Part shown: positions 53,491-62,201 of the stretch, in pieces | Layout: each line of letters begins with the position of its first letter | How positions within the stretch are numbered: the stretch's first letter is position 1 | Assembly: GCF_001648155.1 (NCBI RefSeq) | Contig: NZ_CP015199.1 | Coordinates: 3,605,001 to 3,669,000, forward strand | Length of the DNA stretch: 64,000 nucleotides | DNA from: Chryseobacterium glaciei | GTDB taxonomy: Bacteria; Bacteroidota; Bacteroidia; Flavobacteriales; Weeksellaceae | Direction: 5' to 3' | Notes under the pieces: model-generated | Database searches by the model: none | What the model was told of the DNA's origin: nothing | What the model saw: only the letters and a program-made list of their open reading frames with translations | Program-made: the position numbers and the translations under genes

Positions 53491-53791
53491 GTGGCATATC
53501 CCAATATTCAAACAAAGCACCAAATAAATCTTGTAGTTTTCTGCCAAAAATGTCGTTCTCACAATCAAAATTCTTCACAGCTATAGCACCTATAGAATAC
53601 TTCTTATATATATCATTCTCAGATAACTTAATATTATTGGATATCATGCTTTCAATATCAATAATTTGGTTATAGATTGACTTATAGATTGATATTTCAG
53701 GGTATTTATCCGCTAAATTTTTAGACTCAATACTTAATTCACTTAGTAAATTATTGTATTCTTTTTTTGTATTTACTTCTTTGTAATTCAT
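53483..53791 (-). CDS. Tsi6-like immunity protein (putative)
   Basis: 102 residues, all-helical, no signal peptide. The pattern YPEISIYKSIYNQIIDIESMI, then YSIGAIAVKNFDCENDIFGRKLQDLF resembles the Tsi6 family, immunity proteins that neutralise the NAD(P)-degrading toxin Tse6: a QL-type helix, then IGxxAxxxF/LxxxD. Its ATG follows the preceding toxin-like tail by 2 nt, the expected toxin-immunity spacing. The matching toxin is missing, so it may be an orphan immunity gene. Family call from pattern memory only. Confidence 0.55.
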   Translation of the reverse strand: MNYKEVNTKKEYNNLLSELSIESKNLADKYPEISIYKSIYNQIIDIESMISNNIKLSENDIYKKYSIGAIAVKNFDCENDIFGRKLQDLFGALFEYWDMPQS

Positions 53792-53793
53792 TG

Positions 53794-54192
53794 TTAAAAT
53801 TGGGATTTAGATATATTTATCTGGCTTCCAACTCCTTCTGTAAGAATAGGTAATTCTGCACCGTCTATATCTATTCTTGACCATATGATATTTATTTCAG
53901 CTGATGTACTTCTTAGACCTTCTGCATCTTTTGGTAGTATTAATGTTTCTCTGTTTACTTCTTTTATTTCTTGTGTTTGTACTCTATCGGGTGTTTGAAC
54001 ATTATACTTGTCGGAAACTCCTAACTCACCAGGGGTATTTTTTAGATTATCAGTATAATAATCTCCTCTTAATGGGTTATTGTAAAAATCGATTAATTTG
54101 ATGTTTTTATTTTCAATTTGAACAACTTCTTTTAAATATTTTTCTTCATCTCCGTCAAATAATTTTTGCCTAGTTATTTCGATTTTTTTAAT
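53794..54192 (-). pseudogene. Start-less fusion remnant: 115-type N-terminus joined to a toxin-like tail
   Basis: An open frame of about 132 codons without any ATG, GTG or TTG. Residues 1-43 (KKIEITRQKLFDGDEEKYLKE, IKLIDFYNNPLR) copy the 115-residue gene, but ATG ATC at the start has become ATT ATT. After PLR the sequence changes to GDYYTDNLKNTPGELGVSDKY, PKDAEGLRSTSAEI, then WSRIDIDGAELPI and SQINISKSQF, resembling a polymorphic-toxin tip. It stops 2 nt before the Tsi6-like gene. A recombination between an immunity gene and a toxin 3' end is the likely origin. Confidence 0.6.
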
Positions 54193-54211
54193 AATATTTT
54201 TTCACATAAAA

Positions 54212-54245
54212 AACGAGGCTATCTCAAAATTGAGGTAGCCTCGTT
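54212..54245 (-). terminator. Terminator behind 208-residue gene copy A
   Basis: AACGAGGCTA (54212-54221) pairs perfectly with TAGCCTCGTT (54236-54245), with CTCAA/TTGAG pairing within the loop. The surrounding 60 nt are duplicated at 52.6 kb. Confidence 0.88.
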
Positions 54246-54288
54246 GCAAGTTATTTATAAAGTATTTTTACTTTTTTGTCTAACGAAA

Positions 54289-54915
54289 TTATTCATTCTT
54301 TTCTTTCGGAACAGGATCTCCTGTTTGGGGATCAATGGTATACTTTTCATTAAAACTTTCAATGGTTTCAGGTTCTCGGGTTAAGGGATTTACACCGTAT
54401 TTTATGATATAACTTGTAACGGTATCTGGCTCTCCCACATTACCCATAAAACGTGGTGTTGGGTCTGCATCATACTTATCCCACCATTCCTTTTCTCTCC
54501 TTTTTTCTTCGTCGGTCATTAAGGCTCTTCTTTTGGCTTTTTCTTCTTCAAATATTTTTGATTCAAATCGGGCAATTTGACCTTTGTGCTGTTCTGATAA
54601 TGAATCATCTATTGCTCTTCTAGTTTCTCCGTCCTTTTGATACAGCATAATTTTTTCCAATAGAATATCGTCAAATATCTCGGGTAAGTTGTTAAAATCT
54701 ATATAAGGAAGTTTAACATTTCTATCTTCTCTATATTTTTTAGCCTTTTCAGAGTCTTTAAAAATAATATATTGTTCTTGCTGATTTGGTTTAAGTATAT
54801 TAAATACTTCGTTAAAAATAGTATTGTTCAAATCTTCGATATTTAATAATAATTTTAAATTAAACTCGGGTAACTCACTTTTAAAAGGTGTAAAATCGTA
54901 TATGGCAAAAATCAT
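54289..54915 (-). CDS. Cassette-array protein, 208 residues, copy A (candidate immunity/partner of the ART effector)
   Basis: Paralogue of the protein at 52719-53345. The effector's stop lies only 7 nt upstream, so the two are cotranscribed. The most similar parts are the N-terminal half and MTDEEKRREKEWWDKYDADP; the C-terminus keeps two VNP-LTREPETI and IDP-QTGDPVP turns. There is no signal peptide or recognisable catalytic motif. Its place directly behind a toxin-like gene and its duplication behind an orphan tail both fit an immunity protein; a chaperone or loading adaptor is the alternative. Confidence 0.7.
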   Translation of the reverse strand: MIFAIYDFTPFKSELPEFNLKLLLNIEDLNNTIFNEVFNILKPNQQEQYIIFKDSEKAKKYREDRNVKLPYIDFNNLPEIFDDILLEKIMLYQKDGETRRAIDDSLSEQHKGQIARFESKIFEEEKAKRRALMTDEEKRREKEWWDKYDADPTPRFMGNVGEPDTVTSYIIKYGVNPLTREPETIESFNEKYTIDPQTGDPVPKEKNE

Positions 54916-54922
54916 ATTTTCT

Positions 54923-57900
54923 TTAATTTAATGGTTTTACTAGTTCTTTATATTTTATCTCATAATAATCTATATCGTCAATAGTTTTGATATATTTTGG
55001 GTCAGTTGTTTGAAGAAAGTATCCTTCATTCATCAGTACTTCCTCTTGTATCATTGTAGAAGGAGGGGTTGCGTCAGAATGTCGTATGGGACCAAGGTTT
55101 TTACCCCAATCTGACAAATCATCAATATAAACACCTTCTACAGTTTCTATTTTTCTAATAATAGCTACTTTTTCTCCTTTTTTTACATTTTTAGCTGAAA
55201 GTTCTATAAATCCTTCTGCTACTTTTTCATCTAATGTAGCAGAAACCATCCCTTTGAAAGGAACTTCTTTGCCTTTTCCATTTTTTAAAGTTGATTCAAA
55301 ATAATCTAAACTTTCCATACGTCCGCTAAGTACTGTTTTTCCGTTCATATTTCGTTCTTCCACTTTTCTAAGTTTATCTAAGGCAATTTTTAAATCTTCA
55401 TATATTTGGCTGTTATATTCGCCCCACCAAGAAGGCTCAAAACGTGCCGGAGTGTTTACTAATCCTCCGTCTACTGTAAAAACATGAACAGTGGCAAGAT
55501 CATGATGGGTTGCATCACCGATAGGTAATAATTTATTTTCACTTTTTAACAAATCAATAGTTTTTGATGATTTTCCAAAGTCGGGCATTTTTTTCCAAAA
55601 CTTATACCATCCATATTCTCCCAAGAATTTTTCATAGCTTTTTACAGTTTGAGTGAAAACTTTCGGATTATCTTTGTAGCTTTTAACAAAGTTAATCAAT
55701 TTGTCTTGATTATTTATTTCATTTAAAACTTTAGGATCAGCTGATTCCAAAGCTTTTTTGAAATTTATCAACTGCTCTTCCGTTAAATGATGTCTGAGAG
55801 GTGCTATTTCAAGTTGTTGTTTGAAACCAGTCAGTTTTGGTAAGATACCGTCTGTCAAATTGTGAGGCGTATCAATAAATTCCGAATGCTGCTCTGGGTT
55901 GTAAGGTTTTTTTGATTGTGTTGAAGTTTTATTTTTCTTCTTTGGAAGTTGCTCACCCTCTATTGCTACTCCTTTTAGATTTTTACTACTTAATACCAAT
56001 AATCCTGCAGTTAAAGTTAATTGTGCCAAAATTTTAACCGTAGCATCTATTTTTTCTGCTGTGGTTAAGTTTTTATTATCATTAATGGCTTGTATACTTT
56101 CTAAACCATCAGATGTAATCATAATTCCGGCAGTGCCATTAAGGGCAAAATCGGTTATAATGATATAACGCATCCCTGTTGCGGATATTTTTAAAATAGA
56201 TGATGCTTTAACGATGTTTGATAATGACCCGGCCATCCCTAAAAAGCTGGAAGCTATCATGATAACATCCAAAGTCAGGGTTTCTTTGGTAAGCGTGCCT
56301 TGCTGTACTTTATCGATAATACTGGCTGTACCGGAGACTGCTCCTGTAGCTCCTGCAGCTATAAATAAGAAAGGCGCAATAGGAGCTGCCGGTGTAAATG
56401 ACGCCGCTAATCCTGCTACTGCCAAACCTAAAGAAGCCCAACCCGCTTTGGTAGAAAGTGATTCCCACATTGATTCTCCATCGGTAGTGAAATTACCTTT
56501 CATGCTAGGATAACCCAATGTATTTACCGGAATTTCATACGCTAATATGCCATCCGGATAGGTGTTTTTGCGGTCAAATTCTTTAAATAAATCTTTTATA
56601 TTACTTCCTTCATAGGTACGCTTGTGCAGTACACCTGGCGTAAGATCTGTTAATACATAATTTTTGGAATTTGTTTTGCTTTTTCCTAAAAATAAATTGA
56701 GAGATAATGTTTCTGTAGTTTTTTCGTTTATAACAATGGCATTTAAAGCTAATGCTGTGTTAGGAAGAATGGTATTAAAACTTTTATCAATATTTCTCTT
56801 ATATTCTCTAATGTTCTGAAGTGCCTTGTAATCTTCTTTTGGCAAGATCACTTGTTGGTAAGATGCTTGTTGCCCTGCCAGATGGTTGTTTTTGTCTAAT
56901 TCCAGGCAATGTATTGTAAAAACACCTGTAAATGAACCTAAAAAAGCGGCTGTTGTTTGCGACGAATTCATGTCCCAGCCATCTTTACCAAAATACGTTC
57001 CTCTTTGATAGCCGTGTACAACCGCATTTCTAGCATATTCAACGCCTAGTAATGCGCTAACCTCATCCGCCATTTCTTTCGGGGTATTGATTTCTGCAAA
57101 CCAAAAATAATGATAGTCTTTAGGAATCGGTTTTCCTTTAATTGAATAATATAAGTGAGGAATATAATCAGAATATACAGTTCCAACTTCTTCAGGATTT
57201 TTAGTAGAAGATTCGGTTTTAATATAGAAATACGGATTGCTTTTTTGTTCCTTAACTGCTCCTTTCGAAAGATTAAAGTCTATAAAAGCTATTTGTTGCC
57301 TGAAATCTGAATAATTTTGAATCTTATTCTTTTTTAAATTATCGGATGCTGCCTCTTCAAGTGTTTTAACCTGATGTTTTTTTGTATACGCACTAAACTC
57401 ATTGGTGATAGTATTTTCTATAATAAACACAAATGTGTAAATGCCCGATTTTTCAGTATTAATTGAAAATTCACTAATTACAGTTCCGTCTTGTCTGAAA
57501 GTTTTTATATTTTCTACAAAATCAGGGCGATTTAAAAGGCTGTATACCGTATTATCTTTTTGTATCAATACTTTTCGGACAACTTCGGGTAGATTAGATT
57601 TGCTTCCTAAGGCTGATATAACAGGTGTTTCATATTGATATACACATTCAAATTCTATTGGTTCTCCTTCTATTGTATATTTTGTTTTAGATTTAATCCA
57701 TGGGTATGGTTTCTTAGCATTTATAATAACTTCTTCCAATAACTGACCCTTAGATTCTTGCTCTGGTTCTTGTTGTGACTTTGGTTGAGGTTCTTGTTGT
57801 GGCTCGTCATAGTTTGCGTATAACAATCGTATAGCTTTATATAAGTCTTTATCGTCTAATTCTTCATATAAATCTTGTACTAATCCTACTTTTCTTTTAG

Positions 57901-58498
57901 GTTTGTATTTTTCGTCATAATAAGTAATGAGTTCTTTTCTGTCTTCATAAGAAAGTTTTTCTAAAGCCTTAAAAACTTTAGCTTCATCAGTTCCTCCAAA
58001 AATCTTTAAAGTTCTATGTTCAAAAGCTTCATATAAAAGTTTAGCACGCTCAGAAACTGAAAGCTGATCTTTCCCCTCTCCGTTTTTTAATGCTTCCAAC
58101 GCTTCATTCATTTTCAATAAAGTCTTCTTATCAAAAACTCCAGATTTTTGAATACCATGATCACCTTGAAAATTCATCAGTGCAATCTTCGTTTTATCCA
58201 AAAAAAGAGTCTCATTTTCAGGCGCTTTGTAACCTAATGTATTGAGTGCCTTATTAAGAGCCAATACATGCAATCCGTTGTTGGAAAACTTTATGATGGA
58301 TGAGCCTCTTTCTACTTTATTAAATGCTCTGTTTTGGAATGGAGCGTATGTTATTTTGATAACTTCTGTTTTTGCGAGGGAGATTTTAGCATCTTGACTG
58401 CTAATTGGGACGTATTTTTCTTGTTCTTCTATGTTATCGGTGATTTGCGCTTCGGACCGGTTAGCTCTCGGCGCAAATGTTTTTTTATGTCTGCTCAT
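54923..58498 (-). CDS. Large candidate eCIS effector with C-terminal ADP-ribosyltransferase-like domain
   Basis: 1191 residues, no signal peptide. Residues about 68-135 form a PG_binding_1-like domain (LNKALNTLGYKAPENETLF, FQGDHGIQKSGVFDKKTLLKM in parts). A Gln/Glu/Pro linker lies near 230-250, then a long beta-rich middle. Residues about 680-800 are hydrophobic and Gly/Ala-rich, as in translocation segments of toxins. The C-terminal 200 residues show an ART pattern: Arg1060 in VLSGRM, S1086-A-T1088 in GMVSATLDEKVAEGF, and Q1151-E-E1153 in MIQEEVLMNEG. ARTs transfer ADP-ribose from NAD+ to host proteins. It follows the eCIS ATPase gene by 42 nt, so it is probably the payload. Activity is inferred from motifs. 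Confidence 0.72.
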   Translation of the reverse strand: MSRHKKTFAPRANRSEAQITDNIEEQEKYVPISSQDAKISLAKTEVIKITYAPFQNRAFNKVERGSSIIKFSNNGLHVLALNKALNTLGYKAPENETLFLDKTKIALMNFQGDHGIQKSGVFDKKTLLKMNEALEALKNGEGKDQLSVSERAKLLYEAFEHRTLKIFGGTDEAKVFKALEKLSYEDRKELITYYDEKYKPKRKVGLVQDLYEELDDKDLYKAIRLLYANYDEPQQEPQPKSQQEPEQESKGQLLEEVIINAKKPYPWIKSKTKYTIEGEPIEFECVYQYETPVISALGSKSNLPEVVRKVLIQKDNTVYSLLNRPDFVENIKTFRQDGTVISEFSINTEKSGIYTFVFIIENTITNEFSAYTKKHQVKTLEEAASDNLKKNKIQNYSDFRQQIAFIDFNLSKGAVKEQKSNPYFYIKTESSTKNPEEVGTVYSDYIPHLYYSIKGKPIPKDYHYFWFAEINTPKEMADEVSALLGVEYARNAVVHGYQRGTYFGKDGWDMNSSQTTAAFLGSFTGVFTIHCLELDKNNHLAGQQASYQQVILPKEDYKALQNIREYKRNIDKSFNTILPNTALALNAIVINEKTTETLSLNLFLGKSKTNSKNYVLTDLTPGVLHKRTYEGSNIKDLFKEFDRKNTYPDGILAYEIPVNTLGYPSMKGNFTTDGESMWESLSTKAGWASLGLAVAGLAASFTPAAPIAPFLFIAAGATGAVSGTASIIDKVQQGTLTKETLTLDVIMIASSFLGMAGSLSNIVKASSILKISATGMRYIIITDFALNGTAGIMITSDGLESIQAINDNKNLTTAEKIDATVKILAQLTLTAGLLVLSSKNLKGVAIEGEQLPKKKNKTSTQSKKPYNPEQHSEFIDTPHNLTDGILPKLTGFKQQLEIAPLRHHLTEEQLINFKKALESADPKVLNEINNQDKLINFVKSYKDNPKVFTQTVKSYEKFLGEYGWYKFWKKMPDFGKSSKTIDLLKSENKLLPIGDATHHDLATVHVFTVDGGLVNTPARFEPSWWGEYNSQIYEDLKIALDKLRKVEERNMNGKTVLSGRMESLDYFESTLKNGKGKEVPFKGMVSATLDEKVAEGFIELSAKNVKKGEKVAIIRKIETVEGVYIDDLSDWGKNLGPIRHSDATPPSTMIQEEVLMNEGYFLQTTDPKYIKTIDDIDYYEIKYKELVKPLN

Positions 58499-58540
58499 GT
58501 GGTTGGTTATTAGATGAATTCATTATTTTATGCTAAAAAT

Positions 58541-60007
58541 TTATTCTGATTTTTGTACAAATGGACTAAGACGAGACTGATTTTTTCCAAAAGCCTTTTC
58601 GTTTTCTATCATTAAATAAGTACTTAATAATGAATGGGTAATAATGGTTTCATTACGATCATGTAATGCAATCGTTACATTTTTCATAATGTTGCGGATA
58701 TTAGAACCTGTATAAGAATATTCTTTGGCTAAATGTTTCAAGAGGTTTTCATTTTCAAAGGTTATATTTTTAGGTAAATAGTGTTTCCAAAGTGATTCTC
58801 TGGTGTTTTCTGTCGGGCGGATTACATTGATAGATACATCTATACGTCGCTTAAAAGCGTCATCCATATTATTTTCGAAATTGGAGGCCAAGATTGTTAA
58901 TCCGTCAAATTTTTCTATTCTTTGCAATAAATACGACACTTCTTGGTTGGCATAACGGTCATGGGCATCTTTTACATCAGAACGTTTTCCAAACAAAGCA
59001 TCGGCTTCGTCAAAAAACAGCATGCAATTTTTACCTTGCAGTCTGTTGAATAAAACTTCAAGATTTTTCTCAGTTTCACCAATGTACTTGCTCACCACCT
59101 GCGATAGGTCTACATGATACATGTCAATACCATACGTATTAGCAAGTATTCCTGCCAACATCGTTTTTCCTGTTCCCGGAGCACCGTAGAATAAGGCTAT
59201 AAAACCTGATTTAAAACTATGATCATTGCTTTTAAAAAATCCATTTTCCAATGCTTTTATGTAATGTCCAACGGGTTTTATCTGTGCTCTCACATTATCT
59301 TCTAAAATAATATCATCCATTGTGAGATTAGATTTATAAAGTGTTCCCGGAAAGTAAGACCCATGGTCTAATTGTGGTTTTTGACCTGATAAAAAATAGT
59401 TTAAATACGCTGTATCCAACTCAATTTTTCCGTGAATAAATTCTGTTGAAGAACGATTGTAAATAATATCGTTTTTTAATAAAATACTGCCTTTTATTAG
59501 TTGTGCGCTATAATGCGACCATAATGATAAATCTTTACCTGCAAGCAAAAAAAGTGCGGTTTGAAAAGTAGGTTTAAAGCTACGATTGGCTTTATTGTAT
59601 TCACCTCCTGCTTCAATAGCAAAAGCACTGCTGCTTTCTTCTATCTGTATAAAAGTTTTTAATATTGATGGATAATGAGCCGAAGCAACACCTAAAGCTA
59701 ATATTACTCTGTCAATCGCTGTAAGTTGATGTGCATTTACGGTAATAGAGTAAGGTGATTCGTCATTTGATTTTGGTGATTCAGGCACTTCAAAAGCAAC
59801 ATTCAATTCTGTTTCCTCTTCTAAAAACAATTCTTTACATCGCATTTCAATAAGCGATTGCAACCATTTCATTTCTTCATTTAAAGAGGTGTGACTTACA
59901 TCATTGGTCTGAAATAAATGATTAATTTCTTCAGTTTTTTCATTAACTTTTGTCTTTATTAATGCTTCTTGTTGATGGTTTTCAGTTAAGGAAATAGGAG
60001 ATTTCAT
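58541..60007 (-). CDS. eCIS-associated AAA+ ATPase (Afp15/Pvc15-like)
   Basis: 488 residues. The N-terminal 200 residues are the helical domain found in this ATPase group. Walker A GAPGTGKT is near residue 275 and Walker B CMLFFDEADALFGKRSD near 330, followed by sensor 1 (LTILASNFENNMDDAFKRRID in parts) with arginine finger RR. Afp15-type ATPases are needed for assembly or effector loading of extracellular contractile injection particles. It lies between the CIS_TMP gene (84 nt) and the candidate effector (42 nt), the usual eCIS order. Confidence 0.92.
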   Translation of the reverse strand: MKSPISLTENHQQEALIKTKVNEKTEEINHLFQTNDVSHTSLNEEMKWLQSLIEMRCKELFLEEETELNVAFEVPESPKSNDESPYSITVNAHQLTAIDRVILALGVASAHYPSILKTFIQIEESSSAFAIEAGGEYNKANRSFKPTFQTALFLLAGKDLSLWSHYSAQLIKGSILLKNDIIYNRSSTEFIHGKIELDTAYLNYFLSGQKPQLDHGSYFPGTLYKSNLTMDDIILEDNVRAQIKPVGHYIKALENGFFKSNDHSFKSGFIALFYGAPGTGKTMLAGILANTYGIDMYHVDLSQVVSKYIGETEKNLEVLFNRLQGKNCMLFFDEADALFGKRSDVKDAHDRYANQEVSYLLQRIEKFDGLTILASNFENNMDDAFKRRIDVSINVIRPTENTRESLWKHYLPKNITFENENLLKHLAKEYSYTGSNIRNIMKNVTIALHDRNETIITHSLLSTYLMIENEKAFGKNQSRLSPFVQKSE

Positions 60008-60091
60008 AATTTTATTTTGAGTTATTAGTGTTGAAATGATGATGCTGATTTGAAATCAGTTTTTTAGAGTATTTAAAAAAGTAATTAGCCA

Positions 60092-61534
60092 TTACCAGTT
60101 TATAAATATGAATTTTTCCTGCCACGGTAACTTAACAAGACCAAGTCCCCAACCAAGCTTATCTAGTAAAATGTCCTGTGCTTTTCGTTCTACTGTTAGA
60201 GTATAATCATGGTCGGTGACAACTAATTTACCAGACCGTTGGAAAAACTCATTTTGTAATAGTGCTGCAGATGATGTTTTCATTGGAGTCCAGTTGTGCT
60301 GAACACTTTCTATTACATTTTTAGCTTGTGTTTTATGCTTACGCGAAAGCTTAATATGTTTGTTAATGGTTTGATTCATCGGAATATTACATAAGAACTT
60401 TTCAAAAACCAAGTCGTATTCCGGAGCGTTTGTTTTTCCGGTAGCGACATAATGTAATAAATGTGCGCACAATTCAGGATCAATCAGTTGCTGGGTTTTT
60501 GGATCCAAAAGATTGCAATGTTCAAAAAAGGTCTTGATGAACGGATGTATCAAAATAAGCCCTGCATTTTGAATATATTGCCCATCATTTTGGCTTAATT
60601 CCTCGGGAACTGTTTCATTCTTTTTATCAATTTTTTCCGTCGAAGTTTTTCCGTTTTCAGGATTAACTTTTGAATTATTTTTGATGCTTTCAAGAATTTC
60701 ATTTTCTTTAATAAAAGGGAATATCTCAACGACTGTTTTCAAGTTTTGATGGTTGTTTTTTGTCTGTGAAAAACTGGTTTGTTCTATTTTTGATATTTGC
60801 CGTAAAAGATATTCCCCAAGATTACTATTTGAATTTTTCAGATACTCTGATAATACATTCAATATCAAACGCCATATGATTTGTCTGTCAGTATGACTCA
60901 GTTTAGAAAAACGACTTATTACATCAACTTTCAAGTTGATTTTTAAGTCCTTATTTTTTAAAACAATCAGACATAATTGCGCAATCTGTTCGTTTGAGAG
61001 TTGATTGATGATTCGCTCCTGAACATTTTGTTTTAACAAAACAGGAATAATACTTTTCTGGAAGTTGTTAGCCAAAATCAAGGTGTCAAATACCTTTGGT
61101 TCCAAAAAAGTAATCCTTTTTTTATCTGAATTCCACCAAGGCATAGATCCGTTTTGTAAAAAATAAATAAAAGTCTGAACTATTTTTTCTTGATTTTCAA
61201 TAAGATATGCTTGGGTGTCACTTTCTGATTCTTGATTTGAATTTTCAATTGGTCTCGTAATTTCAGACAGTTCTTCTTTAAAAAGTTGAGCAATTTTATT
61301 TTTTAATTCAGTATTTAATGAGCTGTTTTTCACATCCAAATTCAATTCTAACCGAGGAATTTGGAGTGTATGATCAGCCAATGTATCTTCTAAAGCATTG
61401 ATGTACTTTTCTATTTCCGGAAAAACATCAATAGACAAAAAGCTACTGATATCATCTTTTATACTATTTGCTTTTTCTTTGTTGTTGACTGTAATTTCAA
61501 CAAAAACTTTCTGAATTATATGATCTTGCTTCAC
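60092..61534 (-). CDS. Contractile injection system CIS_TMP family protein (annotated tape-measure)
   Basis: 480 residues. The start (HIIQKVFVEITVNNKEKANSIKDDIS in parts) with LEDTLADHTLQIPRLELNLD matches the CIS_TMP opening (a beta strand, helices, then the IxRLELDLG-like strand). The C-terminal part has AGLILIHPFIKTFFEHCNLLD, AHLLHYVATG and LGWGLGLVKLPWQEKFIF, also hallmarks. Despite the database label, whether this family is a true tape measure or an assembly factor is not settled by sequence. Its Gln/Asn/Ser-rich middle is variable. Confidence 0.85.
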   Translation of the reverse strand: MKQDHIIQKVFVEITVNNKEKANSIKDDISSFLSIDVFPEIEKYINALEDTLADHTLQIPRLELNLDVKNSSLNTELKNKIAQLFKEELSEITRPIENSNQESESDTQAYLIENQEKIVQTFIYFLQNGSMPWWNSDKKRITFLEPKVFDTLILANNFQKSIIPVLLKQNVQERIINQLSNEQIAQLCLIVLKNKDLKINLKVDVISRFSKLSHTDRQIIWRLILNVLSEYLKNSNSNLGEYLLRQISKIEQTSFSQTKNNHQNLKTVVEIFPFIKENEILESIKNNSKVNPENGKTSTEKIDKKNETVPEELSQNDGQYIQNAGLILIHPFIKTFFEHCNLLDPKTQQLIDPELCAHLLHYVATGKTNAPEYDLVFEKFLCNIPMNQTINKHIKLSRKHKTQAKNVIESVQHNWTPMKTSSAALLQNEFFQRSGKLVVTDHDYTLTVERKAQDILLDKLGWGLGLVKLPWQEKFIFINW

Positions 61535-61585
61535 ATTAAATAGGTTTTAATTATATGATATTGGTACTGGTCAGATTGTTTTATT

Positions 61586-61900
61586 TTATTTGAATTCTCC
61601 TCCCCAAAAACCTGCAGGACAAAGACTTAATTTTGATCTTTGTTTCGCGCTCAATCTACATCCACAACCTCTTATAAATCCATCTTTAGGAGCATCTGCG
61701 ACTTCCAATGTATCAGGATTCATCCATTTTACTGCGTTGCAATTGTTGCCGGTTTTTAAAGGACATGCGTTACAAATTTCTTCTCTTATAGCAAAAACTG
61801 CTTCTTCGTTTTGATTAGCCACACCCATTTTTGAGCGTAATTCATTGAAATGGCCGCCAATGATTTCATTGCGCTTGCCAAAAAGATTTTTAATATTCAT
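61586..61900 (-). CDS. Small Cys-rich protein of the eCIS locus
   Basis: 104 residues with Cys motifs CNACPL, NNCN, GCGC and LCPAGFWGG. Six or seven cysteines in C-x2-C...C...C-x-C...C spacing suggest a zinc or iron-sulfur site. Similar CxxCPL...GCGCxLxxK...CPxGxWGG proteins occur in Bacteroidota phage-like loci. It is the first gene of the leftward operon, 51 nt before the CIS_TMP gene, and begins next to the divergent promoter region. Function unknown; a structural or assembly role is possible. Confidence 0.7.
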   Translation of the reverse strand: MNIKNLFGKRNEIIGGHFNELRSKMGVANQNEEAVFAIREEICNACPLKTGNNCNAVKWMNPDTLEVADAPKDGFIRGCGCRLSAKQRSKLSLCPAGFWGGEFK

Positions 61901-62104
61901 GTGAATAGTTTTTTAAATTTATTGGGGTCAAAATTAGAGGAAGGCAATGCTTTTTTACGAATAATAAGGCCTCTCTATTCTGTCTTTGCAGTAGATGATG
62001 AAATCAGTTCTTAATAAAAAAGGCTTAAAAATTTTAGAAATTATCAGGAATAGAAAAGAGATATTCTGATAAAGAAAACATTGAACTTGCTGACATTTTT
62101 TTGG

Positions 62105-62185
62105 AGCTTAATCCCGCTTTCCATTACAATCTTTTTTTGCAAAAAAGGATTTTCATTACAATCGCGGCTAGGGTTGCAGTCTGTT
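62105..62185. repeat. Flavobacterial dispersed hairpin-type repeat (putative)
   Basis: GGAGCTTAATCCCGC... then CATTACAATC, a TTTTTTTGCAAAAAA core, and again CATTACAATCGCGGCTAGGG. The core forms a hairpin between two direct CATTACAATC copies. I recall tracts of this form scattered through flavobacterial genomes; no second copy is in this window. Confidence 0.4.
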
Positions 62186-62201
62186 ACTTAAATATTGACA
62201 A

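Noticed and set aside
53356..53568. A 70-residue protein reading from an internal ATG at 53568
   Set aside because: Its N-terminal third overlaps the better-supported Tsi6-like gene in another frame; only the C-terminal tail looks meaningful, so it was annotated as a remnant.
54923..58498. Reading the large eCIS-linked protein as a peptidoglycan hydrolase because of its PG-binding-like head
   Set aside because: No lytic catalytic motif is visible; the C-terminal ART-like signature and the position behind the eCIS ATPase explain it better.
61995..62069. 24-codon ORF near the left 14-nt inverted site in the eCIS control region
   Set aside because: Basic and helix-like, but the only -7-like box (TGTCTTTG) misses the conserved A and the ORF lies within repeat-like DNA; not enough support.
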